DNA of 64,000 nt from Rhodospirillaceae bacterium (GTDB lineage Bacteria > Pseudomonadota > Alphaproteobacteria > TMED109). The notes beneath the pieces were generated by a model. It was not told where the DNA came from. It saw only the letters and a program-made list of their open reading frames with translations, and searched no databases. The position numbers and the translations under genes are program-made. Each line of letters begins with the position of its first letter. The stretch's first letter is position 1. Of this stretch, positions 27,285 to 36,767 are shown one piece after another. Where the stretch lies: positions 221,222 through 285,221 of the forward strand of contig CACMQH010000001.1 in the NCBI GenBank assembly GCA_902615805.1. The letters are read 5' to 3'.

Positions 27285-29207
27285 ATGAGCAAAGCAACAA
27301 AAAAGGATTATAAATTTTTAAAAAATATTGATTCCCCCAAAGATATTAAAAAATTAACAAGCGATGAATTAGAAATTTTGTGTAATGAGGTACGGTCATT
27401 TATGATAGATAACGTATCTAAAACAGGTGGGCACCTTGGTGCTGGACTAGGAGTAGTAGAACTAACTGTAGGCTTACATTACATTTTTAATACTCCAAAA
27501 GATCAAATAATTTGGGATGTAGGCCATCAAACTTATCCTCATAAAATTTTAACTAAAAGAAAAAATAAGATGCATACTTTAAGACAAGGAAAAGGTTTAT
27601 CTGGTTTTACAAAGAGAGCTGAAAGTATATATGATCCATTTGGTGCTGCTCATGCATCGACCTCAATTTCGGCTGCTCTTGGAATATTGGTAGGTTCGGA
27701 AATCAGAAAAAAAAATAAAAAAGTTGTAGCCGTTATAGGTGATGGTGCGATGACAGCCGGTATGGCTTATGAAGCATTAAATAATGCAGGTGCTATGAAA
27801 TACCCTCTAATAGTAATATTAAATGATAATGATATGTCAATAGCTCCTCCTGTCGGTGCTATGAGTGCTTATTTATCTAAATTAATATCTTCTGGACCAT
27901 ATAGAGGATTAAGAAATGTTGCAAGTCAACTTGCAAAAAAATTTCCAAAAAAAATAGCAAATACAGCAAAAAAAGCTGAAGAATATGCTAGAGGTTTTTT
28001 TACTGGCGGAACATTGTTTGAAGAACTTGGTTTTTACTATATTGGACCAATTGATGGTCATAACTTAAATCATTTATTGCCAATATTAAAAAATGCTAGA
28101 GACCACTCCAAAAAAGGTCCTGTACTAATTCACGTAGTAACTAAAAAAGGGAATGGCTATATACCTGCCGAGAAATCAGATGATAAGTTCCACGGTGTTG
28201 GAAAGTTTAATGTTTTGACAGGAAAACAAAATAAATCAGATAGCAATAAGTCCTACACAAAAATATTCGCTGAAAACCTAATTGAATTAGCAAAAACTGA
28301 TAAAAAGATTTGTGCTATTACTGCAGCTATGCCTTCTGGTACAGGGCTTGATTATTTTATGAAAAAATTTCCCTCTAGAACATTTGATGTTGGAATAGCA
28401 GAACAACATGCTGTTACTTTTGCAGCAGGTTTAGCATGTGAAGGTATGAAACCTTTTGCAACAATTTATTCTACTTTTTTGCAAAGAGCATATGATCAAG
28501 TAGTTCATGATGTAGCTATTCAAAACTTACCTGTTAGATTTGCGATAGATAGAGCAGGTTTAGTTGGAGCAGATGGAGCAACTCACGCAGGATCATTTGA
28601 TATAGCATTCCTGTCAAATCTTCCAAATTTTATAACTATGGCAGCATCTGACGATTTAGAGTTAGCTAGAATGATTCATACATGTGCTGACATAAATCAT
28701 GCACCTTCTGCATTTAGATACCCTAGAGGTTCAGGCCTGGGTCTAAAAATTAATTATCCAGTAAAAAAACTTATAATAGGAAAAGGAAAAATAGTTCAGG
28801 AAGGAAATGATATTGCTATAATTTCTTATGGTGCCAGATTACAAGAAGTAAAACTAGCTGCAAAAAAACTAGAAAGTTATAAAGTTTCTACCACTATAGC
28901 TGACGCTAGATTCTGTAAACCTTTAGATAAAAAATTAATATTAGAACTATGTAAAAATCACAAATTATTAATTACAATAGAGGAAGGCTCGATAGGTGGT
29001 TTTGGTAGCCATGTTTCAAATTTTTTAATAAATGAGCATAATACTTTGTTACAGAATACTTTAATTGATTGTATTTGTTTACCCGATAAATTTATTGATC
29101 AAGATACTCCTTTTAATATGTACTCAATTGCTAATATGAATAGTGAAAACATAGTGACTAGAATATTAAAAAAATTAAATATTAAGAAAAGTTTAACAAA
29201 GGTTTAA
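27285..29207 (+). CDS. dxs: 1-deoxy-D-xylulose-5-phosphate synthase
   Basis: 640 residues. Dxs is the thiamine-diphosphate enzyme that condenses pyruvate and glyceraldehyde 3-phosphate in the first step of the non-mevalonate (MEP) isoprenoid pathway. The motifs [19 protein letters not shown], the ThDP-binding [20 protein letters not shown], the catalytic [18 protein letters not shown] and [19 protein letters not shown] are intact. It converges on ispH with a 26-base overlap, so two MEP genes lie tail to tail. Its ThDP cofactor links it to the riboswitch-controlled thiamine uptake gene, and its product feeds carotenoid, retinal and quinone synthesis. Confidence 0.98.
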   Translation: MSKATKKDYKFLKNIDSPKDIKKLTSDELEILCNEVRSFMIDNVSKTGGHLGAGLGVVELTVGLHYIFNTPKDQIIWDVGHQTYPHKILTKRKNKMHTLRQGKGLSGFTKRAESIYDPFGAAHASTSISAALGILVGSEIRKKNKKVVAVIGDGAMTAGMAYEALNNAGAMKYPLIVILNDNDMSIAPPVGAMSAYLSKLISSGPYRGLRNVASQLAKKFPKKIANTAKKAEEYARGFFTGGTLFEELGFYYIGPIDGHNLNHLLPILKNARDHSKKGPVLIHVVTKKGNGYIPAEKSDDKFHGVGKFNVLTGKQNKSDSNKSYTKIFAENLIELAKTDKKICAITAAMPSGTGLDYFMKKFPSRTFDVGIAEQHAVTFAAGLACEGMKPFATIYSTFLQRAYDQVVHDVAIQNLPVRFAIDRAGLVGADGATHAGSFDIAFLSNLPNFITMAASDDLELARMIHTCADINHAPSAFRYPRGSGLGLKINYPVKKLIIGKGKIVQEGNDIAIISYGARLQEVKLAAKKLESYKVSTTIADARFCKPLDKKLILELCKNHKLLITIEEGSIGGFGSHVSNFLINEHNTLLQNTLIDCICLPDKFIDQDTPFNMYSIANMNSENIVTRILKKLNIKKSLTKV

Positions 29208-30117
29208 ATACAGTTTTTTCTTCAACTCCCTGCATAGTGGTAATCTTTACATCTTCAAAATAACCTTTTAAAAAATCTAACGTTTCTTTAATTAATACTT
29301 CAGGTGATGAGGCACCTGCAGTAATACCAATATTTTGTACTGTATCTAACCATTTTTTTTTAATTTCATTGGCATTTGCAATTCTATAAACAACAACCTG
29401 TTTTTTTTTTACTATTTCTGCTAGGCGTTGCGTATTAGAAGAATTTTCTGAACCAATTACTAGTACTAAATCACATTTATTTGCAAGTTCATTTACAGCC
29501 TCTTGCCTATTCTGAGTAGCATAGCAGATGTCATCTAACTCAGGTCCTTCAATATCAGGATTTTTTCTTTTTAATATTTCTATTATATTTTTAGTATCAT
29601 CTAGAGATAGAGTCGTTTGTGTCACGTATGCAACTTTATCTTTTTTGTCTAGTTGAAGTTTATTGGCCTCTTCTTCATTTTGGATCAGTATTAATTCCTG
29701 AGATATTTGCCCTTGAATACCAACTACTTCTGGATGTCCCTTATGCCCAATTAGAATAATTTTATAATCCTTGTTAAAATATTTTTCTGTTTGTTTATGA
29801 ACTTTGCTTACTAAAGGACAAGTAGCATCTAAAGTTAAATGTTTATAATCTTTAGCAACTTTTTTTATCTTTTTTGAAACTCCATGAGCGCTAAAAATTA
29901 CTCTTGACCCTAGAGGTATTTCCTCTAACTCCTCGACAAAAACTGCTCCTTTCTTACTCAGTTCTTGTACTACTCGCTTGTTATGGACTATCTCATGTCT
30001 AACATAAATAGGAGGTCCGTACTTTTGTAAAGCTAATTCAACAATCTCAATTGCTCTTTTAACACCAGCACAAAATCCTCTAGGTGAAGCTAAATAGATA
30101 TTAATTATTTTTTTCAT
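29182..30117 (-). CDS. ispH: 4-hydroxy-3-methylbut-2-enyl diphosphate reductase
   Basis: 311 residues; the last enzyme of the MEP pathway, a 4Fe-4S reductase making IPP and DMAPP. The three cluster cysteines are in [27 protein letters not shown] and [12 protein letters not shown]; the active-site Glu motif TQTTLSLDD and [11 protein letters not shown] are present. Its start overlaps the end of the SixA-like gene by 17 bases, so the two are probably coupled. Confidence 0.97.
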   Translation of the reverse strand: MKKIINIYLASPRGFCAGVKRAIEIVELALQKYGPPIYVRHEIVHNKRVVQELSKKGAVFVEELEEIPLGSRVIFSAHGVSKKIKKVAKDYKHLTLDATCPLVSKVHKQTEKYFNKDYKIILIGHKGHPEVVGIQGQISQELILIQNEEEANKLQLDKKDKVAYVTQTTLSLDDTKNIIEILKRKNPDIEGPELDDICYATQNRQEAVNELANKCDLVLVIGSENSSNTQRLAEIVKKKQVVVYRIANANEIKKKWLDTVQNIGITAGASSPEVLIKETLDFLKGYFEDVKITTMQGVEEKTVFKPLLNFS

Positions 30118-30628
30118 ATTCTTCTAAATATTGTGGTGTTATAAAGGCATCTAAGATGCCTGTTTTTTCATCTATTTTATTCCAGTTTGTGATATTAAAG
30201 TTTATTACAGACAAACCACCCGTTGGATAGAATGATTTAGTAACATACTCTAAATCAGGTCTGCAATAAGAGATAAGAAATTTTAAGCTTTCTGAAATAC
30301 TAGGCTCATGACCCACTATAATTACTGAATTATAATTATTATCTAATATTTTTAATTCTTTTAAAATTTCTTTGTAATCACATAAGTAAAGTTCTTTTTT
30401 TTGGTAAATTTTATTTTCATAGTTGCTAAATATAATATTAGCGGTAGTCAATGTTCTATTAGCTGAAGAAGTTAAAATGTAGTCTAAAACAATATTATTT
30501 TTTTCAAACCAATTTTTTAAAAGTCTTGCACATTTTCTTCCATTCTCATTTAGCTGTTTTTCATGATCGCTTTTATTTTCTTCAAAATGATATGCTTCAC
30601 AGTGTCTTAATAGAAATAGATTTTTCAA
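30101..30628 (-). CDS. SixA-like histidine phosphatase family protein
   Basis: 175 residues of the histidine phosphatase (phosphoglycerate mutase-like) superfamily. The catalytic motif is FLLRHCEAYH (RHCE in place of the common RHG/RHA), with the second histidine in IIVGHEPSISE and the arginine in TSSANRTLTTANII. SixA removes phosphate from phosphohistidine proteins in E. coli; the real target here is unknown. It sits between the cystathionine lyase-type gene (3 bp gap) and ispH (overlap), in an unbroken minus-strand run. Confidence 0.83.
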   Translation of the reverse strand: MKNLFLLRHCEAYHFEENKSDHEKQLNENGRKCARLLKNWFEKNNIVLDYILTSSANRTLTTANIIFSNYENKIYQKKELYLCDYKEILKELKILDNNYNSVIIVGHEPSISESLKFLISYCRPDLEYVTKSFYPTGGLSVINFNITNWNKIDEKTGILDAFITPQYLEEYEKNN

Positions 30629-30631
30629 TTA

Positions 30632-31795
30632 CTACTCCATACCTTTGAAAGCACTATTTAAATCAAAAATTAAATCATCAATATCTTCAATACCAACAGA
30701 AATTCTTACAAAGTTATCCAATATACCAAGTTCTTTTCTTTTTTGTGGATTAATAGACCCATGGGTCATTATTGCTGGATGTTCTATTAAACTTTCTACT
30801 CCTCCAAGAGATTCAGCCAAAGAAAATATTTCACAATTTTCTAAAAAGCGCTTTGTATTTTCCAGGTTACCTTTTAAGTAAAAAGAAACTATTCCGCCGA
30901 ATCCATCCATTTGCGACTTAGCTAGATGAAATTGATCAAAACTATCTAAACCTGGGTATATTACTTTTTCTACAAAAGGCGAAGATTCCAAAAATTCAGC
31001 TATTTTCAAACCATTGAAATTATGTTGTTTTACTCTAATAGGTAAAGTTTTAAGTCCTCGCAATGCTAAAAAAGCATCAAAAGGCCCTTGAATAGCTCCA
31101 ACAGAATTCTGTAAAAAACCAATTTCTTCTGCTATTTTTTTGCTATTTGTTATAGCAACCCCTCCTATCATATCAGAATGGCCATTTAGGTATTTTGTCG
31201 CTGAATGCATTACAACATCAATATTAAACTCTAAAGGTCTTTGATTAATTGGACTCGCAAAAGTATTGTCAACAACCTTTAAAATGTCTCCTTTTATATT
31301 ACCCAATTGTTTTAAATCTACTAGAGTTAACATTGGATTAGTAGGTGTTTCAACCCAAATCATTTTAGTATTTGTTGTTATATAGTTATTTATATTTTCA
31401 AAATCTCTGTAATTTATAAATTTGAAAGTAATGCCACTTTTGCGCATTCTCACTTTTTCAAATAACCTTCTAGTTCCACCATATAGATCATCAATAGCTA
31501 AAACTTCATCTCCTACCTTTAGCAAAGATAATATTGTATCTGCTGCAGCCATTCCTGAAGCAAAAGCAAAACCAAATTCTCCGCTTTCTAAATCAGCAAC
31601 ACATTTTTCATAAGCTGTTCTCGTAGGGTTTTGGGTTCTTGAATATTCAAAGCCTAAATGTTCACCAGGACTTTTTTGTATGTAAGTTGACGTCGCATAT
31701 ATAGGAACCATAATAGCTCCAGTAGATTTATCTGGCTCTTGTCCAGCATGAATTGCCCTTGTAGACAAACCCTTTTTTTTTGAATTTTTAAGCAT
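30632..31795 (-). CDS. Cystathionine gamma-lyase / gamma-synthase family PLP enzyme
   Basis: 387 residues of the Cys/Met metabolism PLP family. Typical blocks are STRAIHAGQEPDKSTGAIM, the substrate-binding YSRTQNPTR, and the PLP Lys in VMHSATKYLNGHSDMIGG, with SLGGVESLIEHPA near the C-terminus. Start and stop are within the family norm of about 380-390 residues. It overlaps the end of the cystathionine beta-synthase gene by 8 bases, so together they would run the transsulfuration route: homocysteine plus serine to cystathionine to cysteine. That neighbour favours the gamma-lyase role over gamma-synthase, but sequence alone cannot decide. Confidence 0.88.
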   Translation of the reverse strand: MLKNSKKKGLSTRAIHAGQEPDKSTGAIMVPIYATSTYIQKSPGEHLGFEYSRTQNPTRTAYEKCVADLESGEFGFAFASGMAAADTILSLLKVGDEVLAIDDLYGGTRRLFEKVRMRKSGITFKFINYRDFENINNYITTNTKMIWVETPTNPMLTLVDLKQLGNIKGDILKVVDNTFASPINQRPLEFNIDVVMHSATKYLNGHSDMIGGVAITNSKKIAEEIGFLQNSVGAIQGPFDAFLALRGLKTLPIRVKQHNFNGLKIAEFLESSPFVEKVIYPGLDSFDQFHLAKSQMDGFGGIVSFYLKGNLENTKRFLENCEIFSLAESLGGVESLIEHPAIMTHGSINPQKRKELGILDNFVRISVGIEDIDDLIFDLNSAFKGME

Positions 31796-33155
31796 TATTT
31801 TCCTTTTTCTTAAGATACCATAAAATATCTGTTTTGTTTATTACCCCATAAAAAAAGTTATTTTTATAAACAAATAAATATTTTTCTTTCATAATCAATT
31901 TAACTATTTTTTTTAAGTCAAATTGATAATCAATTTTTTTTACTTTAGTAATATTATTTTTAACTGTTTCTTTAAATGAAGTTCTGCTTACTACTTCTAG
32001 CACTGAACTTTCAGTGATTATACCCATTATTTTTTTTTTATCATTTTCAACTAACAAGAAATTAATTGAATTTTCGTGCATTAATTTAAATGCCAAAGAA
32101 CAGAAACTATTTATATTTATGATAGGTATAGATCTGCTACTATTTATATTAGATACAATATCTAAAAGATTCTTGCTCTTTTTTTTGAAATTAAAACCCT
32201 CTTTTACTCTCCAACTCTCATTATAAATTTTTCTTAAATATTTATCTCCAGCATCACAAATTAAAGTAACAACATTTTTTTTAACTTTTTGAGCTTTGCA
32301 AAACTTTAGAGCTGTTGCAAGTAATGTACCTGAAGAAGACCCAGCTAAAATACCTTCATTTTGAAGCAATTTTCTACAACTATTTATAGCTTCAAAATCT
32401 GTTATAGAATAAGCGTGATCTATCAAACTTGTATCTAGCAAAGGAGGACAAAAGTCTTCGCCTATTCCTTCAACAATCCATGACCCAACATTTTTATTAA
32501 TTTTACCAGTTTTAATTAAATCTTTTAAAATTGAACCCTTTGGATCCGCTAAAACCAATTCACATTTTTTATTTTTTGACTTAAGAAATTTTCCTATACC
32601 AGAAATCGTACCTCCCGTACCTACACCTGCTACAAAAGCATGAATTTTTCCATCAAGTTGGTTATAAATTTCAGGACCTAAATCCTTAATGTGTGATTTT
32701 ATATTAGCTTGGTTTGAAAATTGATTAATATAAAAGGCTTTTCTTTCTTTTGCAATTCTTTTTGCAATTTCTAAATAATATTCTGGATGACCGTTTACAA
32801 CATCAGATCTAGCTACTATTACTTCAGCACCTAATGCCTTTAGATGGTAAACTTTTTCTACAGTCATTTTGTCAGGAACTATTATAACCACTTTATAGCC
32901 TCTCTTTACTGCCATTATAGCAAGAGCAATCCCTGTATTACCTGCTGTTGCTTCTACTATTGTACCTCCTTTTTTTAGAAGACCTTTGTTTTCAGCCTCA
33001 ATTATCATATTTTTCGCTGGCCTGTCTTTAATTGATCCTCCTAAATTAAAAGATTCTAATTTCAGATATAAATTACATGGCCCGGTATCTAAGTTTTTAA
33101 CTAAAAGAAGCGGAGTATTGCCTATTAAATCAAGGCTATCTTTAATTATATCCAT
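31788..33155 (-). CDS. Cystathionine beta-synthase (PLP domain plus CBS domain pair)
   Basis: 455 residues. The N-terminal two thirds form a fold type II PLP enzyme: IGNTPLLLVKNL, PLP Lys in NLGGSIKDRPAKNMI, EATAGNTGIALA, and the phosphate-binding GVGTGGTISGIGKFL. The last 130 residues form a pair of CBS (Bateman) repeats, which in eukaryotic and some bacterial enzymes bind adenosyl ligands and regulate activity. The presence of the CBS pair distinguishes it from cysteine synthase CysK. It heads the CBS-CGL pair, lying 1 bp after soxA on the same strand, so sulfur oxidation and cysteine-forming genes share one run. Confidence 0.88.
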   Translation of the reverse strand: MDIIKDSLDLIGNTPLLLVKNLDTGPCNLYLKLESFNLGGSIKDRPAKNMIIEAENKGLLKKGGTIVEATAGNTGIALAIMAVKRGYKVVIIVPDKMTVEKVYHLKALGAEVIVARSDVVNGHPEYYLEIAKRIAKERKAFYINQFSNQANIKSHIKDLGPEIYNQLDGKIHAFVAGVGTGGTISGIGKFLKSKNKKCELVLADPKGSILKDLIKTGKINKNVGSWIVEGIGEDFCPPLLDTSLIDHAYSITDFEAINSCRKLLQNEGILAGSSSGTLLATALKFCKAQKVKKNVVTLICDAGDKYLRKIYNESWRVKEGFNFKKKSKNLLDIVSNINSSRSIPIININSFCSLAFKLMHENSINFLLVENDKKKIMGIITESSVLEVVSRTSFKETVKNNITKVKKIDYQFDLKKIVKLIMKEKYLFVYKNNFFYGVINKTDILWYLKKKENNA

Positions 33156-33156
33156 A

Positions 33157-33933
33157 TTATTTCCTGACTGCTGGTGTTTCTATTTTTAGACCTCTACCTC
33201 TCCAGGTCATATAAAGTTGTAAAGCATTATACTCTTTTGAAAAAATTTTAAAAGGAATAGCTCGTGCTTGCTCATTACAGAATTGAATTCTCTTATGTAC
33301 GGAAGCTATTTTAGACCATCTCAGTAAATATGAAGGAAAACCATTGATATGCCCTTGACTTACCTTTTCAGCTCTAAGATTTTGCCCTACTCTTTCATCA
33401 TGGCATTGGTTACAAGACAAACCCATTTGTCCTATTTTTTTGAAATATAGTTTCTTACCAAGATTAAAATATTCTTTATTCTTTTCATTAATTTTTATGT
33501 CTTGCTTAAGTCCTCTAGACTGATAATACAGCAATACCGATAAAGCTAACAAATTTTTACTTTCAGGCTCGTATGTTTCAGCGCTCATATTTTCGTTTCT
33601 ACAAATATTTATTTGCTGTTCTAAATTTATTAAATTACCTTTTTTAGTTATTTTGGGATATTTAAGAGCGACACCTGTCATTTCTGATGCTGCACCATGA
33701 CAAGATTTACATGATAGTTGAGAGGATTGTTCCTTCTTATTCCATAATAACTCTCCATTTTCTACCCAAATAAATCCTGGGTTCAAAAAATCATCATCCT
33801 GTATTTTTTGAGTTGAAGGTTCAGAAAAATGATAGCCTGATATTAAATCCTCTGCCAAGCAATACTTTTTTAAAAATATTAACGAGGTTATACAAACAAA
33901 AAAAAAATTAAGTAAATTTGTATTATAAATCAT
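33157..33933 (-). CDS. soxA: Diheme cytochrome SoxA
   Basis: The SoxA half of the SoxAX enzyme, which joins thiosulfate to the SoxY cysteine arm in the periplasm. Two heme sites are visible, LSCKSCHGAA and LSCNQCHDER, so it is the diheme type, and the active-site cysteine ligand is in HKRIQFCNEQARA. An ATG at 33966 would give 269 residues, but I favour ATG 33933 (258 residues): it gives a compact signal peptide (NLLNFFFVCITSLIFLKKYCLAED) and a short overlap with the soxZ stop. Neither has a good ribosome site. It ends soxXYZA; soxB and soxCD do not follow. Confidence 0.9.
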   Translation of the reverse strand: MIYNTNLLNFFFVCITSLIFLKKYCLAEDLISGYHFSEPSTQKIQDDDFLNPGFIWVENGELLWNKKEQSSQLSCKSCHGAASEMTGVALKYPKITKKGNLINLEQQINICRNENMSAETYEPESKNLLALSVLLYYQSRGLKQDIKINEKNKEYFNLGKKLYFKKIGQMGLSCNQCHDERVGQNLRAEKVSQGHINGFPSYLLRWSKIASVHKRIQFCNEQARAIPFKIFSKEYNALQLYMTWRGRGLKIETPAVRK

Positions 33934-34291
33934 ATTTAACTGGTAGAACTTCGTTGCCTTTTTCATTTATTACTTTTAAATATCCTCTCTTATAAGAAGT
34001 TGTTGCATGATCATCTTTCCATTCAATCTCAATTAGCCCTGACTCTTTAGCAGTAATATAAAATGCTAGATATGGGTTAGCTGATACTCCTGAAAACCAA
34101 TTAGCTTTAAATACTATTTTTCCATTATATTTTGCAATAACAGATTGAATTATTAGCCTAGGATAAATAATACCTGTTATATTATCTCTTCTAACACCTG
34201 TTTCCATCTCATGTTCAGCCAAAGTCTTAATTTTTACATTCTCTCCAACTTTTACAATTTTTTTGTATTTTAATCTCCTTAACTTTTCCAT
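33923..34291 (-). CDS. soxZ: Sulfur carrier partner SoxZ
   Basis: SoxZ pairs with SoxY to form the periplasmic carrier to which sulfur intermediates are bound. The family core VGENVKIKTLAEHEMETGVRRD and the immunoglobulin-like FKANWFSGVSANPYLAFYI are clear. I prefer ATG 34291 (122 residues), giving MEKLRRLKYKK, because the upstream ATG at 34303 lies inside the end of soxY with the GGGAG sequence jammed against it. No signal peptide is present, as expected: SoxZ is exported as a passenger with SoxY. It overlaps soxA. Confidence 0.9.
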   Translation of the reverse strand: MEKLRRLKYKKIVKVGENVKIKTLAEHEMETGVRRDNITGIIYPRLIIQSVIAKYNGKIVFKANWFSGVSANPYLAFYITAKESGLIEIEWKDDHATTSYKRGYLKVINEKGNEVLPVKYDL

Positions 34292-34293
34292 TT

Positions 34294-34794
34294 TTAAGAA
34301 CATGCTCCCAACATAACATCAACGTATTTTTTTTCTTTGCCTATTCTTCCATCATTCATTTCAGCAATAATCATAATAAAAGAACTTGTTCTCATTCTGC
34401 ACCTAAATGAAACCTCTGCATTCCCATTCTCAGGAAAAAATTCATAAATTGCTACCTCAGGGAAGGGGTTTTCTAAAGCTAAAACATGAACTTTTTTGGG
34501 ATAATCATCTTTTTTCATTGAACAATTAATCTTAAATGTAAGAGGTACTACGTTGCCATCTTCAACTGTATCAGGAACTTGAAGATCTACTAAATTCTTT
34601 GTTATTTTTTTTTCACCTATAATATTGTTTATAATTCTTTCTGTTTCTATAGGATTTGGTTCTATTCTAAAAGTTTGTCTATAGGACTGGAATCTATCTC
34701 TGTACGGGTTACCATTAGAGTAACTAACTTTTCCTATACAAGAGACCAACAGAACTAAAAGCTTTTTAAGAGTATTTCTTTTTAGTTTTTCCAT
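34294..34794 (-). CDS. soxY: Sulfur carrier SoxY with atypical C-terminus
   Basis: 166 residues. SoxY carries thiosulfate-derived sulfur on a C-terminal cysteine arm. The fold matches the family (PIETERIINNIIGE, VPLTFKINC, KVHVLALENPFPEVA, RMRTSSFIMIIAEMNDG). The canonical tail GGCGG is replaced by LGACS, so the essential Cys is second from last and the flexible glycines are reduced. The N-terminus reads MEKLKRNTLKKLLVLL, with Lys-Arg in place of the twin arginines of the usual Tat signal. Gene position between soxX (1 bp) and soxZ is standard. Confidence 0.88.
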   Translation of the reverse strand: MEKLKRNTLKKLLVLLVSCIGKVSYSNGNPYRDRFQSYRQTFRIEPNPIETERIINNIIGEKKITKNLVDLQVPDTVEDGNVVPLTFKINCSMKKDDYPKKVHVLALENPFPEVAIYEFFPENGNAEVSFRCRMRTSSFIMIIAEMNDGRIGKEKKYVDVMLGACS

Positions 34795-34795
34795 A

Positions 34796-35239
34796 TCACT
34801 TTAAAGAATATAAGTATTCTACTAAATCTTCAACCTCTTGTGCAGAGAGAATTGTTCTATTTAAAAACTCTCTTGGAGTTCTTTCAAATTTAATTTTCTT
34901 AAAATAAGAAGGCATTATAGAGTCAGGATTTATTGATTTTGAATCTATTACCCTTAAACGAAGTTCCTCTTTGTTATAGCGAGAACCTATTCCACTTAGA
35001 GGTGGTCCAAAGTTTCCTTGAAACTTTTCTTCAATTATAGGAGCTTTATGACAAGACAAACAGTTTACTTTTCTACTTATGAAGATTTTTTTTCCTCTTT
35101 CTATATTTCCTTGTAAATCTTTTTTAATTTTAACAGCTATAAAATTTTTTTTATCTATCTCAAAAAACTTATTGGTCTCTGCTCTACAAATACCAAAAAA
35201 TAGATTTATAATAAAAAAAAAGGAGATGATCAGATTCAT
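34796..35239 (-). CDS. soxX: Monoheme cytochrome SoxX
   Basis: 147 residues with a signal peptide (LIISFFFIINLFFGICRAE) and a single c-type heme site VNCLSCHKAP. The GNFGPPLSGIGSRYNKEELR block and the IMPSYFK methionine ligand region match SoxX, the electron-accepting half of SoxAX. It is first in soxXYZA and is divergent from the CoA-transferase gene with a 71 bp gap that must hold both promoters. Confidence 0.9.
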   Translation of the reverse strand: MNLIISFFFIINLFFGICRAETNKFFEIDKKNFIAVKIKKDLQGNIERGKKIFISRKVNCLSCHKAPIIEEKFQGNFGPPLSGIGSRYNKEELRLRVIDSKSINPDSIMPSYFKKIKFERTPREFLNRTILSAQEVEDLVEYLYSLK

Positions 35240-35310
35240 AATTTATTAAGTTTCAAAATAAGTTATAATATTTTATATATGTTTTTAAAAAATAAAATAA
35301 AGATATTAAT

Positions 35311-36423
35311 ATGAAACCACTAACAGGCATAAGAATATTAGATTTTACAACGTTGTTACCTGGGCCTTTAGCAACTTTAATGCTGAGTGATGCAGGAGCC
35401 GAAGTCATTAAAATTGAAAAAATTGGTGGCGAAGAAATGAGAAAATCTGAACCAAAAATCTTTGATGATAGTATTTTATTTGCAATGCTTAATAGAGGAA
35501 AAAAATCTATAGAAGTTAATTTAAAAAACCCAGTTTATACTGAAAAGATCAAAAAACTAATAAAGAAATCTGATGTCATAATCGAACAATTCAGACCAGG
35601 TGTAATGGAAAAATTAGGACTTGGCTGGAAACAAGTAAAAAAATTAAATAAGAAAATAGTTTATTGTTCAATAACAGGATATGGACAGGATGGTGAAAAA
35701 AAAAATAAGGCAGGCCATGATTTAAATTATTTAGCTGAAAGCGGATTGTTAAGGTTTTCTTGTGCCAAGGATGGGGCACCTATTTTACCTATTACCCAAA
35801 TTGCAGATATAGCAGGCGGTAGCTATCCTGCTTTTATGAATATTCTATTAGCTTTGTTTAAGGCTAAGAATCAAAATAAAGGATCATTCTTAGATATTTC
35901 AATGTATGAGAATCTTATTCCTTTAGCTTGGTTAGGTTTAAGTAGTCTAAGTGCAAAAAGTTTTGATGAAAGTCAGCCTTTATATTTAAATGGTAAAATT
36001 GCTAGATATAATATTTATAAAACTAAAGATAATAAGTATTTAGCCTTAGGGGCACTGGAAGATAAGTTTTGGAAAAGGTTTTGTGAGATTATTAAAGCTC
36101 CTAAAGAAGTAGTATTAGAAAAACTTCCTCACAATGCTTTAATAAAAAAAGTTCAATCAATTATAAAAGATAAAAATGAGAGTTTTTGGAAAAAAAAATT
36201 TGATAATGAAAATAACGTATGTTGTACTGCAATAAATAGCTTAAAAGAGTTTATGCAAGACAAACACATTAAAAATAAAAAACTTTTTGCCAGTAATATA
36301 AGTATAAATGGAAAAGAAGTTTTTGCAATTCCAACCGCCATAGACAGAAAGCTCGTGAAAATGAGAAAAAAAAATATTGCACCTGTTCTAGGAGCCGACA
36401 ACAACATAATTAAATTTCTATGA
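35311..36423 (+). CDS. CaiB/BaiF family CoA-transferase (alpha-methylacyl-CoA racemase-like)
   Basis: 370 residues. The family III CoA-transferase pattern is clear: PLTGIRILDFTTLLPGPLATLMLSDAGAEVIKIE at the N-terminus, RGKKSIEVNLKNP, the DVIIEQFRPGVMEKLGLGW block and the catalytic Asp region GHDLNYLAESGLL. The last resembles alpha-methylacyl-CoA racemase (the His-Asp pair of GHD), so either racemase or CoA-transferase is possible. Its stop overlaps the start of the 114-residue unknown gene by 4 bases. Confidence 0.87.
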   Translation: MKPLTGIRILDFTTLLPGPLATLMLSDAGAEVIKIEKIGGEEMRKSEPKIFDDSILFAMLNRGKKSIEVNLKNPVYTEKIKKLIKKSDVIIEQFRPGVMEKLGLGWKQVKKLNKKIVYCSITGYGQDGEKKNKAGHDLNYLAESGLLRFSCAKDGAPILPITQIADIAGGSYPAFMNILLALFKAKNQNKGSFLDISMYENLIPLAWLGLSSLSAKSFDESQPLYLNGKIARYNIYKTKDNKYLALGALEDKFWKRFCEIIKAPKEVVLEKLPHNALIKKVQSIIKDKNESFWKKKFDNENNVCCTAINSLKEFMQDKHIKNKKLFASNISINGKEVFAIPTAIDRKLVKMRKKNIAPVLGADNNIIKFL

Positions 36424-36764
36424 GAGTAGCTCTAATTACAGAAAAAAATATAAAAAAAGAAGTTTCCCAATCTTTATTAAAGAATTATGCCGGATCTGTT
36501 ATTTTTGATTTAGAAAAAAATATTTCTTCTAAGCTTATAAATTTTAAAGTTTTTATTTTAATTTCCAAAACTATTCTTAATAGAAAAAACGTCAAACTAA
36601 AAAAAATTGTAGGCCTTGCTAATAAAAATAATATAAAGTTAATAGAAGTAGCATTTGAAAAGTCAAATTTGAGTGATGAGCAATCGCAGTCTGATGCAAT
36701 CATACATGGCTTTAATAACGGTACAATAGAAGTAATAAAAAAAATAATTGATAGTTTAAAATAA
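36420..36764 (+). CDS. Uncharacterised small protein between CoA-transferase and hisC
   Basis: 114 residues that I do not recognise. It has alternating strand/helix character: MRVALITEKN, VFILISKTIL, KLIEVAFEKS, then an acidic stretch DEQSQSDAIIHG and a C-terminal helix. That is compatible with a small flavodoxin-like or receiver-like alpha/beta fold, but no family motif is visible. There is no signal peptide. The ATGA overlap with the upstream gene and the 3 bp gap to hisC argue that it is a real translated gene in this run. Confidence 0.65.
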   Translation: MRVALITEKNIKKEVSQSLLKNYAGSVIFDLEKNISSKLINFKVFILISKTILNRKNVKLKKIVGLANKNNIKLIEVAFEKSNLSDEQSQSDAIIHGFNNGTIEVIKKIIDSLK

Positions 36765-36767
36765 AAA

